DNA of 48,849 bases. It comes from Clostridiales bacterium (GTDB lineage Bacteria; Bacillota; Clostridia; Oscillospirales; Oscillospiraceae). A program made the translations under genes and the position numbers. The DNA lies in contig JALEII010000082.1 in NCBI GenBank assembly GCA_022770345.1, positions 1 to 48,849 on the forward strand. Direction: 5' to 3'. Under the pieces are notes generated by a model that was not told where the DNA came from, did no database searches, and saw nothing but the letters and a program-made list of their open reading frames with translations. How positions within the stretch are numbered: position 1 is the stretch's first letter; every line of letters starts with the position of its first letter. Shown in pieces: positions 37,220 to 45,621 of this stretch.

Positions 37220-37257
37220 CTGCCCGCCGGTGGGGAAACCCCGGCGGGCAGATTTTT
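37220..37257 (+). terminator. Terminator after cysE
   Basis: CTGCCCGCCGG-tggggaaacc-CCGGCGGGCAG ATTTTT. Confidence 0.85.
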
Positions 37258-37270
37258 CGTGGGGTGCAGC

Positions 37271-37561
37271 TTAGTCTTCGAAGGTGAGAATGTCCTTGTA
37301 CTTCTCCTTGAACAGGCCGTACACGGCGTCCAGAATGGCTTCGTCCTCCACGGGCAGGTACGTTTCGTTCTCATCGTCCACCGGCTGAATTTCCAGAATG
37401 ACGATCTGGGTCTCATCGGTTTCTGTGGGCATCAGTACCAGATATTCGGTGTCCTGGTAGGTCAGGCAGTCCAGATAGTCGAAGGTGATCTCCTCACCGT
37501 CCTCCCCGGTCAGGGTGATCTGGCTTTCTTCTTCCTCCAGCGGGTTATCCAGCAATTCCAT
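37271..37561 (-). CDS. DUF1292-type acidic protein (96 aa)
   Basis: ITLTGEDGEEITFDYLDCLTYQDTEYLVLMPTE; SD GGAGGA before ATG 37561. Confidence 0.8.
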   Translation of the reverse strand: MELLDNPLEEEESQITLTGEDGEEITFDYLDCLTYQDTEYLVLMPTETDETQIVILEIQPVDDENETYLPVEDEAILDAVYGLFKEKYKDILTFED

Positions 37562-37643
37562 GGTATATCCTCCATTATACGCCGCATTTTTGCAGCGTTT
37601 TCCTCTATTATAAACGGAAGCAGGGGATGTGTCAATGGTGCAT

Positions 37644-38423
37644 TTAGAGATGGGCGGCATCCGCACCCTTGAGCTGGAGCTGGAGCTTGTCCGCAATGAG
37701 GGCAATGAATTCGGAGTTGGTGGGTTTTCCTTTGGTGTTGCTGACGGTGTAGCCGAAGAATCGCTGGAGGGTGTCCAGGTCACCCCGGTCCCAGGCCACT
37801 TCAATGGCGTGCCGGATGGCCCGCTCTACACGGGAAGGCGTGGTCTGGAAGGTTTTGGCCACCTGTGGATAGAGCACCTTGGTGATGGCATTGATGACAT
37901 CCATGTCGTTGACGGCGATGATGATGGCCTCCCGCAGGTACTGATAGCCCTTGATGTGGGCAGGCACGCCGATTTCATGGATGATGCTGGTGACCAGCGC
38001 CTCTATGTTGGACCGGTCTTTCCGGACGGGTACTTCTCGGCGGCCGCCTCGGCTGCCCCGAATTTCTTCCAGACGTTCCACCAGAGCCGTGGTGTCACAG
38101 GGCTTGAGCATCAGGTAGCGTACCCCAAGGTTGGCGGCGGTGGAGGCTACATAGTCCGTTACAAAGCCGGAGGTAGCCAGGGTGATGGGCTTCTGCTCCA
38201 TGGCGGCGATGGCCTTGAGCATACTGATGCCATCCCGCTTGGGGAGCATCAGGTCCAGCACCAGAATGTCGGGCTTGCGCTCTGCGATCAGGCGCAGGGC
38301 CTGTTCTCCGTCGGCAGCGGTGCCCAGGACCTGAAAGTCCTCCGACGCCGTCAGTGCCGCAGAAAGCCCGGAACAGAACTCCTCAGAGTTGTCTGCAATC
38401 AAAACAGTTGTACGATGGTCCAT
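37644..38423 (-). CDS. spo0A: Sporulation transcription factor Spo0A
   Basis: Receiver [16 protein letters not shown]-term [31 protein letters not shown]...[25 protein letters not shown]. Confidence 0.97.
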   Translation of the reverse strand: MDHRTTVLIADNSEEFCSGLSAALTASEDFQVLGTAADGEQALRLIAERKPDILVLDLMLPKRDGISMLKAIAAMEQKPITLATSGFVTDYVASTAANLGVRYLMLKPCDTTALVERLEEIRGSRGGRREVPVRKDRSNIEALVTSIIHEIGVPAHIKGYQYLREAIIIAVNDMDVINAITKVLYPQVAKTFQTTPSRVERAIRHAIEVAWDRGDLDTLQRFFGYTVSNTKGKPTNSEFIALIADKLQLQLKGADAAHL

Positions 38424-38551
38424 AATATCCTCTCCTGACTTATGAAGTTTGATTCCCCGACAGCAGATCCGCCTCTTTGCTGCGATGATTATAATTTAGC
38501 ATAATGCCGCCGGATTTGCAAGAAAAAATAGGAACAATCATTCGCCAAAAA

Positions 38552-38630
38552 TCGACAATTTACTACGATAATTAAATAAAAATAGAACTTATGCGTCGAA
38601 AACAAACGAGAACCGTCGAAAACTGTCGAT
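38552..38630. promoter_or_regulatory. Cluster of 0A-box-like sites
   Basis: TCGACAA 38552-38558 (reverse TTGTCGA), CGTCGAA 38594-38600, CGTCGAA 38614-38620, TGTCGAT 38624-38630 versus 0A core TGTCGAA. Confidence 0.6.
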
Positions 38631-38642
38631 GGGTTTCCGTAG

Positions 38643-38671
38643 TTGACGAATGTCCCGCCGTGGTGTAAAAT
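38643..38671 (+). promoter_or_regulatory. Promoter of pepF
   Basis: TTGACG-N17-TAAAAT. Confidence 0.75.
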
Positions 38672-38705
38672 AGGGGCCATAAAGTATCCTGAAAGGAGCA
38701 AACTT

Positions 38706-40466
38706 ATGAACAGCACCTGGAATCTGGACCCGATCTACACGGGTTTTGACGATCCCGCATTCGCTTCCGACCTGGAAGCTCTGAAAAAAACCGTTTCCGA
38801 CATGACGGACCTGACCGCCGCACTGGACACCGCTGAGCCTACCGAGGGTCTGCGCCGGTGTGTCGCCCTCTGGGAGCAGAGCGAAAAGCTTGTTGGCAAA
38901 CTGGCCAACTACGCCAGTCTCCGGCAGGCTGCCGATACCAAAAGTCCGGAGGCGGGCTCTGCCATGGGCCGCATCATGGGCGTGTATTCCAGCATGGCTG
39001 CACCCAACGCCCGGTTCCAGAACTGGGCCTCCAAGCTGCCGGACCTGATGGACCGGGTGGATGGCGACGATTTCCTCCGGGACTACCATTTCCTCTTTGA
39101 GAAAATGCAGGAGAACAGCCGCTATCTGCTGCCTGGACAGGGGGAGGAGATCATGGCCAAGATGGAGATGTCCGGCGGCAGCGCCTGGAGCGATATGCAG
39201 CAGTACCTGACCTCCACCGTGCCCGTGACCTACCGGGGCCAGACTACCAATCTTTCTTCTATCCGGAATCTGGCATACGACGCCGACCCCCAGGTCCGGA
39301 AGGATGCCTATGAGGCGGAACTGGCATGCTACGAGCGCATTGCCGACCCGGTGGCTTACAGCCTGAACTCCATCAAGCTGGAGACCATTTCCGACTGCCA
39401 GCTGCGGGGCTACGATTCTCCCCTGGACCGGACTCTGAAGCAGGCGGACATGAAGCGAGAGACCCTGGATGCCATGTTCGCCGCCATGGACGAGTACCTG
39501 CCCAAATTCTGGCAGTACCTCCGGGCCAAGGGAAAGGCCCTGGGCCACGAAAACGGCCTGCCCTGGTACGACCTGTTCGCCCCTATGGGCAAGGCTGGCA
39601 AGAAGTACACCACCGAGGATGCCCGGAATTATCTGGTGAACCTGTTTGCCGGGTTTGACAAAGAGCTTTCCGACATGGTGGCCAGAGCCTTTGACAACGC
39701 CTGGATTGACTTCTATCCCCGGGACGGCAAGGCTGGCGGCGCATTTTGCTCCGGTGTGGAGTGCCTGGGTGAGAGCCGTATTCTGACCAACTTCGATGGA
39801 ATGTTCACCGATGTGGTGACTCTGGCACATGAACTGGGCCACGCCTTCCACAACCAGTGCCTGACCGGACATAGGCCCCTGAACCGGGATTACTCCATGC
39901 CTCTGGCGGAGACCGCCTCCACTTTCAACGAGTGTGTTGTCATGGCCGCTGCCATTGACGCTGCTCAGGACCCGGAGGAGAAAATGGCGCTGGTGGAATC
40001 CCAGCTGCAGGACATCACCCAGGTTATCTGCGATATTTATTCCCGTTACCGCTTTGAGGCCATGGTCTTTGCCCACCGTGAGGAACAGTTCATGAACGCC
40101 GAGACCCTCTGCGGCTTCATGACCGAGGCCCAGAAGCAGTCCTATGGCGACGGTCTGGACCCTGACTGTCTGCACCCCTATATGTGGGTCTGCAAGAGCC
40201 ATTACTATGGCCCCACATTCTATAACTTCCCCTACGCCTTCGGTGCACTGTTCGCCCGTGGCCTGTACAGCCAGTACAAGCAGGAGGGCGCGGCCTTCGT
40301 GCCAAAGTACAAGAAGATGCTTCATACTACCGCCGTGGCTACTGCCGAAGATACCGCTGCCGTGGCAGGCATCGATCTGACGGATAAGAACTTCTGGCGC
40401 AGCGCTCTGGAGACCGTCTCTCAGCAGATCGATCAGTTTTGCGCTTTGGTGGAGGCAAAGGCATGA
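38706..40466 (+). CDS. pepF: Oligoendopeptidase F (M3)
   Basis: VVTLAHELGHAFHNQ zinc motif, ETASTFNECVV. Confidence 0.94.
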   Translation: MNSTWNLDPIYTGFDDPAFASDLEALKKTVSDMTDLTAALDTAEPTEGLRRCVALWEQSEKLVGKLANYASLRQAADTKSPEAGSAMGRIMGVYSSMAAPNARFQNWASKLPDLMDRVDGDDFLRDYHFLFEKMQENSRYLLPGQGEEIMAKMEMSGGSAWSDMQQYLTSTVPVTYRGQTTNLSSIRNLAYDADPQVRKDAYEAELACYERIADPVAYSLNSIKLETISDCQLRGYDSPLDRTLKQADMKRETLDAMFAAMDEYLPKFWQYLRAKGKALGHENGLPWYDLFAPMGKAGKKYTTEDARNYLVNLFAGFDKELSDMVARAFDNAWIDFYPRDGKAGGAFCSGVECLGESRILTNFDGMFTDVVTLAHELGHAFHNQCLTGHRPLNRDYSMPLAETASTFNECVVMAAAIDAAQDPEEKMALVESQLQDITQVICDIYSRYRFEAMVFAHREEQFMNAETLCGFMTEAQKQSYGDGLDPDCLHPYMWVCKSHYYGPTFYNFPYAFGALFARGLYSQYKQEGAAFVPKYKKMLHTTAVATAEDTAAVAGIDLTDKNFWRSALETVSQQIDQFCALVEAKA

Positions 40467-41740
40467 GCAGCATTCGTGACCTAAAGGACTTCCTGGACCA
40501 CTCCCACAGCCCTTATCATGCGGTGGCGAACCTGGCCGCCCGGCTGGACGCTGACGGCTACACTCGGCTGTCCGAAGGGGCTGACTGGCAGCTGGAAAAG
40601 GGCGGAAAGTATTATTTTACTCGTGGGGGCTGCGCCGTGTTTGCTTTTCGTATTCCGACGGCGGACCCGGTGGGCTTCTCCATCGCTGCTGCCCACTCCG
40701 ACCGGCCTTCCTTCAAGCTGAAGGAAAACGGTGTACTGGAAGGGAAGTACACCCGCCTCAGCGTGGAGGGCTACGGTGGAATGTTAATTGGAACCTGGCT
40801 GGACCGGCCCCTGTCTCTGGCGGGGCGGGTGCAGGTGGCAACGGAGCATGGGGCAGAAAGCCGTCTTGTGGATATCGACCGGGACCTACTGCTCATCCCC
40901 AATCTGGCCATCCACATGAACCGGGCCGCCAATGACGGCTATAAGTGGGATCTGAAGTCCGACACCATGCCGCTTTTTGCCGGGGCGGACAAGAAAGCTA
41001 CTTTCCAGGAGATCCTGACGGAAGCCGCAGGAGGGGAGATTCTGGGACAGGACCTGTACCTGTATCCCCGGATGGATGCGGCCCTCTGGGGCAGCGAGGA
41101 GGAATTCATTTCCGCCTGCGCTTTGGATGATCTGCAATGTGTCTGGTGCTGCGCCGAGGGCTTCAAGAATGCCAAGGAAAGCGCCAGCATCCCGGTCCTG
41201 AGCATTTTTGACAGTGAGGAAGTAGGTTCCTCCTCCATGCAGGGTGCCGATTCCAATGTGCTGGAGCGGCTCATTCGCCGTATCTGCGCTGCCTGCGGCC
41301 TGGATGCGGATCGGATGCTGTCCAATTCCTTCCTGGTGTCGGCGGACAATGCCCACGCTCTGCACCCCAACCGGCCGGAAATGGCGGACAGCACCAATGC
41401 ACCCCTGATCAACGGGGGACCGGTGCTGAAATTCAACGCCAACCTGCGATATACCACCGATGGCTTGGCTGCTGCCATTTTCCGCAGTGTGTGCCGGAAG
41501 GCTGGGGTCAACGTGCAGACCTATCACAACCGGGCGGACATTCCCGGCGGTTCTACCCTGGGCCACATTTCCATGGCCCATGTGAGCGTTCCCACGGCGG
41601 ACGTGGGCTTGGCTCAACTGGCCATGCACTCCTGCTACGAGACGGCAGGCACCAGGGATTCTCTGGACATGGTCCGTGTTATGGAGACGTTTTACGGCCT
41701 GACCCTGACCCGCGACGAACAGGGCTTTGCACTGAACTGA
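40463..41740 (+). CDS. M18-family aminopeptidase
   Basis: SIAAAHSDRPSFKLK, SIFDSEEVGSSSMQGADS, ISMAHVSVPTADVG; ATGA overlap with pepF. Confidence 0.93.
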   Translation: MSSIRDLKDFLDHSHSPYHAVANLAARLDADGYTRLSEGADWQLEKGGKYYFTRGGCAVFAFRIPTADPVGFSIAAAHSDRPSFKLKENGVLEGKYTRLSVEGYGGMLIGTWLDRPLSLAGRVQVATEHGAESRLVDIDRDLLLIPNLAIHMNRAANDGYKWDLKSDTMPLFAGADKKATFQEILTEAAGGEILGQDLYLYPRMDAALWGSEEEFISACALDDLQCVWCCAEGFKNAKESASIPVLSIFDSEEVGSSSMQGADSNVLERLIRRICAACGLDADRMLSNSFLVSADNAHALHPNRPEMADSTNAPLINGGPVLKFNANLRYTTDGLAAAIFRSVCRKAGVNVQTYHNRADIPGGSTLGHISMAHVSVPTADVGLAQLAMHSCYETAGTRDSLDMVRVMETFYGLTLTRDEQGFALN

Positions 41741-41746
41741 AAATCA

Positions 41747-41790
41747 CCCCCGTCTTTTCGTCAGATTGACTAAAAGACGGGGGCGAAAAT
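41747..41790 (+). terminator. Terminator
   Basis: CCCCCGTCTTTT...AAAAGACGGGGG. Confidence 0.75.
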
Positions 41791-41805
41791 TGTATGTACC
41801 TACAA

Positions 41806-41834
41806 TTGCGAAAATGATTGAAATATGCTATCAT
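41806..41834 (+). promoter_or_regulatory. Promoter of the ABC ATPase transcript
   Basis: TTGCGA-N17-TATCAT. Confidence 0.6.
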
Positions 41835-41840
41835 AGTGTC

Positions 41841-42019
41841 ATTCCGGTATGCGGGGGCTACTCCACAAAATAGGCCCCGTGTGCAAAAAAAGGAGGAACT
41901 ATCAACCCCGTCTGACTCACGGTGCAGCAGTGTGGAGACCTGCTGTAATGCAGTGCCGCCTTTTCATGGGCGGCTGCGAGAGCGTAAGCGAGGATTCCTT
42001 GCGCTTAGAGTCGTAAAGT
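41841..42019 (+). ncRNA. ~180-nt structured 5' leader of the ABC ATPase
   Basis: Consecutive hairpins: CGGGG.CTA/TAG.CCCCG, GCAGCAG/CTGCTG, GCCGCC/GGCGGC, TAAGCG-AGG/CCT-CGCTTA before the ATG. Confidence 0.45.
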
Positions 42020-43213
42020 ATGGCAAGTTTGACCCTGAAGAACATTAAGAAGATCTATCCGTTCAGCGGCGACGACACCAAGAAGAAGAAAAAGAAGAAG
42101 GGTGAGGAGCAGGAAGAAAAGAAAGTCAACCTGCAGATCACCGATAAGGGTGTCGTGGCAGTCCAGGAGTTCAACCTGGAGATCAAGGACAAGGAATTTA
42201 TCGTTCTGGTCGGTCCTTCCGGCTGCGGTAAGTCCACCACCCTGCGTATGATCGCCGGTCTGGAAGAAATTTCCGAAGGTGAGCTGTACATCGGCGACCG
42301 TCTGGTCAACGACGTGGCCCCCAAGGACCGGGACATCGCCATGGTCTTCCAGAACTACGCTCTGTACCCCCACATGACTGTGTATGACAACCTGGCCTTC
42401 GCTCTGAAGCTGCGTCACACCCCCAAGGATGAGATTGACAAGAAGGTCAAGGAAGCTGCCGAGATCCTGGATATTACCCAGTACCTGGGCCGTAAGCCCA
42501 AGGCTCTGTCCGGCGGTCAGCGTCAGCGTGTGGCCATCGGCCGTGCTATCGTGCGGAACCCCCAGGTCATGCTGATGGACGAGCCTCTGTCCAACCTGGA
42601 TGCCAAGCTCCGGAACCAGATGCGTGCTGAGATCATCAAGCTGCGTGAGCGGATTAATACTACCTTCATTTACGTTACCCATGACCAGACCGAGGCTATG
42701 ACTCTGGGCGACCGGATCGTCATCATGAAGGACGGCTTCATCCAGCAAATTGGCACGCCTCAGGAAGTGTTCAGCCATCCCTACAATCTGTTCGTGGCTG
42801 GCTTCATCGGCACGCCTCAGATGAATATGTTCGACGCCAAGCTGGTGAAGGACAACGGTAAGTACGCGGTGCGGCTGGGCAACTTGACTGTGGAGCTGTC
42901 CGACGACAAGCAGGCTGCTCTGACCAGGAACAACGTGGCCGAGCAGGATGTGGTCCTGGGCGTTCGTCCTGAGCACATCACCTTGGCCGATGACGGCATC
43001 GATGCCCGTGTAGACGTGCACGAGATGATGGGTTCTACCGTCCACCTGCATGTGACTGCTATGGGCCGGGATGTGGTATTGGTTGTGTCCACCATGGATA
43101 TGACTCCCGCTCAGATCGCCGCTTTGGCCAATGGCGCCAGCGTGAAGTTCAAGTTCCACGGCAATGTCTGCCATGTCTTCAACAAGGAGACTGGCGTCAA
43201 CCTGGAAGCCTGA
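42020..43213 (+). CDS. msmK: MsmK/UgpC-type sugar ABC transporter ATPase
   Basis: Walker A GPSGCGKSTT, LSGGQRQRVAIGRAIVRNPQVMLMDEPLSNLDAKLR, C-term regulatory domain; KKKKKKK insertion near the N-terminus. Confidence 0.9.
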   Translation: MASLTLKNIKKIYPFSGDDTKKKKKKKGEEQEEKKVNLQITDKGVVAVQEFNLEIKDKEFIVLVGPSGCGKSTTLRMIAGLEEISEGELYIGDRLVNDVAPKDRDIAMVFQNYALYPHMTVYDNLAFALKLRHTPKDEIDKKVKEAAEILDITQYLGRKPKALSGGQRQRVAIGRAIVRNPQVMLMDEPLSNLDAKLRNQMRAEIIKLRERINTTFIYVTHDQTEAMTLGDRIVIMKDGFIQQIGTPQEVFSHPYNLFVAGFIGTPQMNMFDAKLVKDNGKYAVRLGNLTVELSDDKQAALTRNNVAEQDVVLGVRPEHITLADDGIDARVDVHEMMGSTVHLHVTAMGRDVVLVVSTMDMTPAQIAALANGASVKFKFHGNVCHVFNKETGVNLEA

Positions 43214-43229
43214 TTTTACATCCAAAGAA

Positions 43230-43260
43230 GGGACTGCCTGGTTTTGGGCAGTCCCTTTTC
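43230..43260 (+). terminator. Terminator
   Basis: GGGACTGCC-tggttttg-GGCAGTCCC TTTTC. Confidence 0.8.
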
Positions 43261-43289
43261 TTGACTTCTGGCTTTCTTCGGCCTACAAT
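43261..43289 (+). promoter_or_regulatory. Promoter of the AraC-family gene
   Basis: TTGACT-N17-TACAAT. Confidence 0.75.
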
Positions 43290-43313
43290 AGAGGGAACAA
43301 AGGAGAGGTGGCT

Positions 43314-44267
43314 ATGAACGAATCCATTTTGCAGCGGCTCCGGCTTATCACGGCGGAGGAGCAGGCCATTTTGCGGGGCGGCGCATTGGACCGGGACCTG
43401 TATATGCAGGATTCCGGGAACCGCATCAACGCCAAAAAACTCCTTTCCGCCGGAAAGTGGATCACCCTGCGGACTCACACCCGGTTTTTGGATTTTCCGG
43501 AGCATACCCATGACTATATCGAGGTTGTGTATATGTGCGCCGGGGAGACAATCCACTTTGTCAACGGCCAGCGTATCGTTTTGCGGCAAGGAGAACTGTT
43601 ATTCCTCAATCAACAGGCTCGGCACGCTGTTTCCAGAGCGGAAAAAGAAGATATTGCAGTGAATTTCATCGTTCTGCCGGACTTTTTCACCACGATCTTA
43701 CCGGCCATGGGAGAGGAGGAGACCCCGTTACGGCGATTCCTGGTTGACTGCCTTTGCGGGGAGACCAAAGGCACGGCTTATTTGCATTTCCACGTTTCGG
43801 ACCTTCCGGCGGTGCAGAATCTGGTGGAAAACTTGCTGTTTGCCCTGCTGGAGGACACGCCCAACCGAAGAAAAATCAGCCAAATGACCATGACATTGCT
43901 GTTTCTGCTGCTTTGCGGCCATACGGAGACAATGACCACTGAACAACCGGAGCAGGTATTTCTCGTGCAGGTGCTTTCCTATGTGGAGGGGAATTACGCC
44001 AACGGCAGTCTGACGGAGTTGGCGGAAAACCTCCATTATGACCTGTACTGGCTGTCCCGGGAAATTCGTCGACAGACCGGTAAGACCTATACCCGGTTGG
44101 TCCAGGAAAAGCGGCTGGCTCAGGCAACGTTTCTGCTGCGGAACACGGACCGGAATGTGGACGACATTGCCAACGCTGTAGGCTATGAGAATCTGGGATA
44201 TTTTCACCGCATTTTCCGGGACAGCTACGGCTGCTCCCCACGGGAATACCGCATGCAAATCAGGTAA
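43314..44267 (+). CDS. AraC-family transcriptional regulator
   Basis: Cupin-like N-term; C-term LAQATFLLRNTDRNVDDIANAVGYENLGYFHRIFRDSYGCSPREYR. Confidence 0.93.
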   Translation: MNESILQRLRLITAEEQAILRGGALDRDLYMQDSGNRINAKKLLSAGKWITLRTHTRFLDFPEHTHDYIEVVYMCAGETIHFVNGQRIVLRQGELLFLNQQARHAVSRAEKEDIAVNFIVLPDFFTTILPAMGEEETPLRRFLVDCLCGETKGTAYLHFHVSDLPAVQNLVENLLFALLEDTPNRRKISQMTMTLLFLLLCGHTETMTTEQPEQVFLVQVLSYVEGNYANGSLTELAENLHYDLYWLSREIRRQTGKTYTRLVQEKRLAQATFLLRNTDRNVDDIANAVGYENLGYFHRIFRDSYGCSPREYRMQIR

Positions 44268-44285
44268 CTTTTTTGGATAAATCAA

Positions 44286-44343
44286 GACCTCCCTTTCATC
44301 CCGCTGCCGTGGTAAACTAGCGGCAGAATATGAAAGGGAGGTC
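44286..44343. repeat. Perfect 14-bp inverted repeat including the rhaB SD
   Basis: GACCTCCCTTTCAT (44286-44299) and ATGAAAGGGAGGTC (44330-44343); inner arms CTGCCG/CGGCAG. Confidence 0.9.
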
Positions 44344-44349
44344 ATTCCT

Positions 44350-45621
44350 TTGGAGAGATTTCTGGCCATTGACATCGGCGCTTCCTCCGGCCGCCACATC
44401 GTAGGCTGGCGGGAAAACGGGGAGGTCCGCATGGAAGAGGTCTATCGGTTCCCCAACGGAGTCACGGAGGATCGTGGCCACCTGGTCTGGGACGTGAAAG
44501 CTCTGGAGCATCATGTGCGGACAGGCATCGAGAGGGCGAAAGCGGCCTATCCCGACCTGGTGAGCCTGTCCATCGACACCTGGGGCGTGGATTATGTTCT
44601 GCTGCGGGGGGAGGAGCCGGTGCTGCCGGTGTATGCCTACCGGGACAGCCGCACGGAGTCCGTCATCCCGGACGTCCACAAAATCGTTCCGTTTTCCGAG
44701 CTTTATCGCCACACCGGCTGCCAATTCCAGCCATTTAACTCCATTTACCAAATCTACGCCGACAAAAAGGCGGGCCGCCTGGAGGGCGTTACGGACCTGT
44801 TGATGATTCCGGAGTATCTCCTGTACCGGCTCTGCGGGGTCAAATCCAGGGAGTACACCAATGCCACCACCATGGGCCTGGTGAACGGGGAGACCGGTGA
44901 ATTTGATGGGGAACTGGTGAAAAAGCTTGGTTTTCCGGCGAATCTGTTCCCAAAGCTGTCCCGGCCCGGAACGGTCATCGGCAAGTATGAGGGCCTTTCC
45001 TGCGTCCTCTGTGCCACTCACGACACCGGCTCCGCCGTGGAGGGCATCTTCATGGACGGCAATGAACCGTATATTTCCAGCGGCACCTGGTCCCTGCTGG
45101 GGGTCAAGACCCCGGCTCCTAAGACGGATATTTTCAGCGAAAAGGCCAACTATTCCAACGAGGGCGGCGTGGGCTACAACCGCTACCAGAAAAACATTAT
45201 GGGCATGTGGCTGGTAAACGAATTGCAGCGGGAAATTTGTCCGGAAACCCCCTTCCCGGAGATCGTAAAGCTGGCGGAGGAGAGCAAATGCGAGGCATTC
45301 GTAGACGCCAACGCTCCGGAATTCCTCTCGCCCAAGAGCATGAAAGCGGCCTTTGACAAGGCGGCTGGCAATGTATTCTCGTCCGTGGGGGATTATTTCC
45401 GCTGCGCCTATCGGTCTCTGGCCATCAGCTACCGGGAAGCCCTCCGGGAGCTGGAGGAGAACACCGGCAAGCATTATGACCGGCTGTACATTGTCGGCGG
45501 TGGGGCTAAAAACGGCTTCCTGAACCGCCTGACGGAGGAAGCCACCGGCAAGAAAGTTGTGGCCTTGCCCATCGAGGCAACGGCCCTTGGAAATCTGAAA
45601 ATTCAAATGGAGGTTCTGTGA
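44350..45621 (+). CDS. rhaB: Rhamnulokinase (TTG start)
   Basis: FLAIDIGASSGRHIVGW, SIDTWGVDYVLL, YISSGTWSLLGVKTPAP, IVGGGAKNGFLNRLTEEATG. Confidence 0.95.
   Translation: MERFLAIDIGASSGRHIVGWRENGEVRMEEVYRFPNGVTEDRGHLVWDVKALEHHVRTGIERAKAAYPDLVSLSIDTWGVDYVLLRGEEPVLPVYAYRDSRTESVIPDVHKIVPFSELYRHTGCQFQPFNSIYQIYADKKAGRLEGVTDLLMIPEYLLYRLCGVKSREYTNATTMGLVNGETGEFDGELVKKLGFPANLFPKLSRPGTVIGKYEGLSCVLCATHDTGSAVEGIFMDGNEPYISSGTWSLLGVKTPAPKTDIFSEKANYSNEGGVGYNRYQKNIMGMWLVNELQREICPETPFPEIVKLAEESKCEAFVDANAPEFLSPKSMKAAFDKAAGNVFSSVGDYFRCAYRSLAISYREALRELEENTGKHYDRLYIVGGGAKNGFLNRLTEEATGKKVVALPIEATALGNLKIQMEVL

Noticed and set aside
38589-40325. 578-aa minus-strand ORF
   Set aside because: Antisense shadow of pepF; no recognisable protein features.
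41818-42048. 76-aa ORF across the ABC ATPase leader
   Set aside because: TTG start inside the predicted promoter, no SD, overlaps the ATPase start; leader structure explains the region better.
42005-43225. 406-aa minus-strand ORF
   Set aside because: Antisense shadow of the ABC ATPase.
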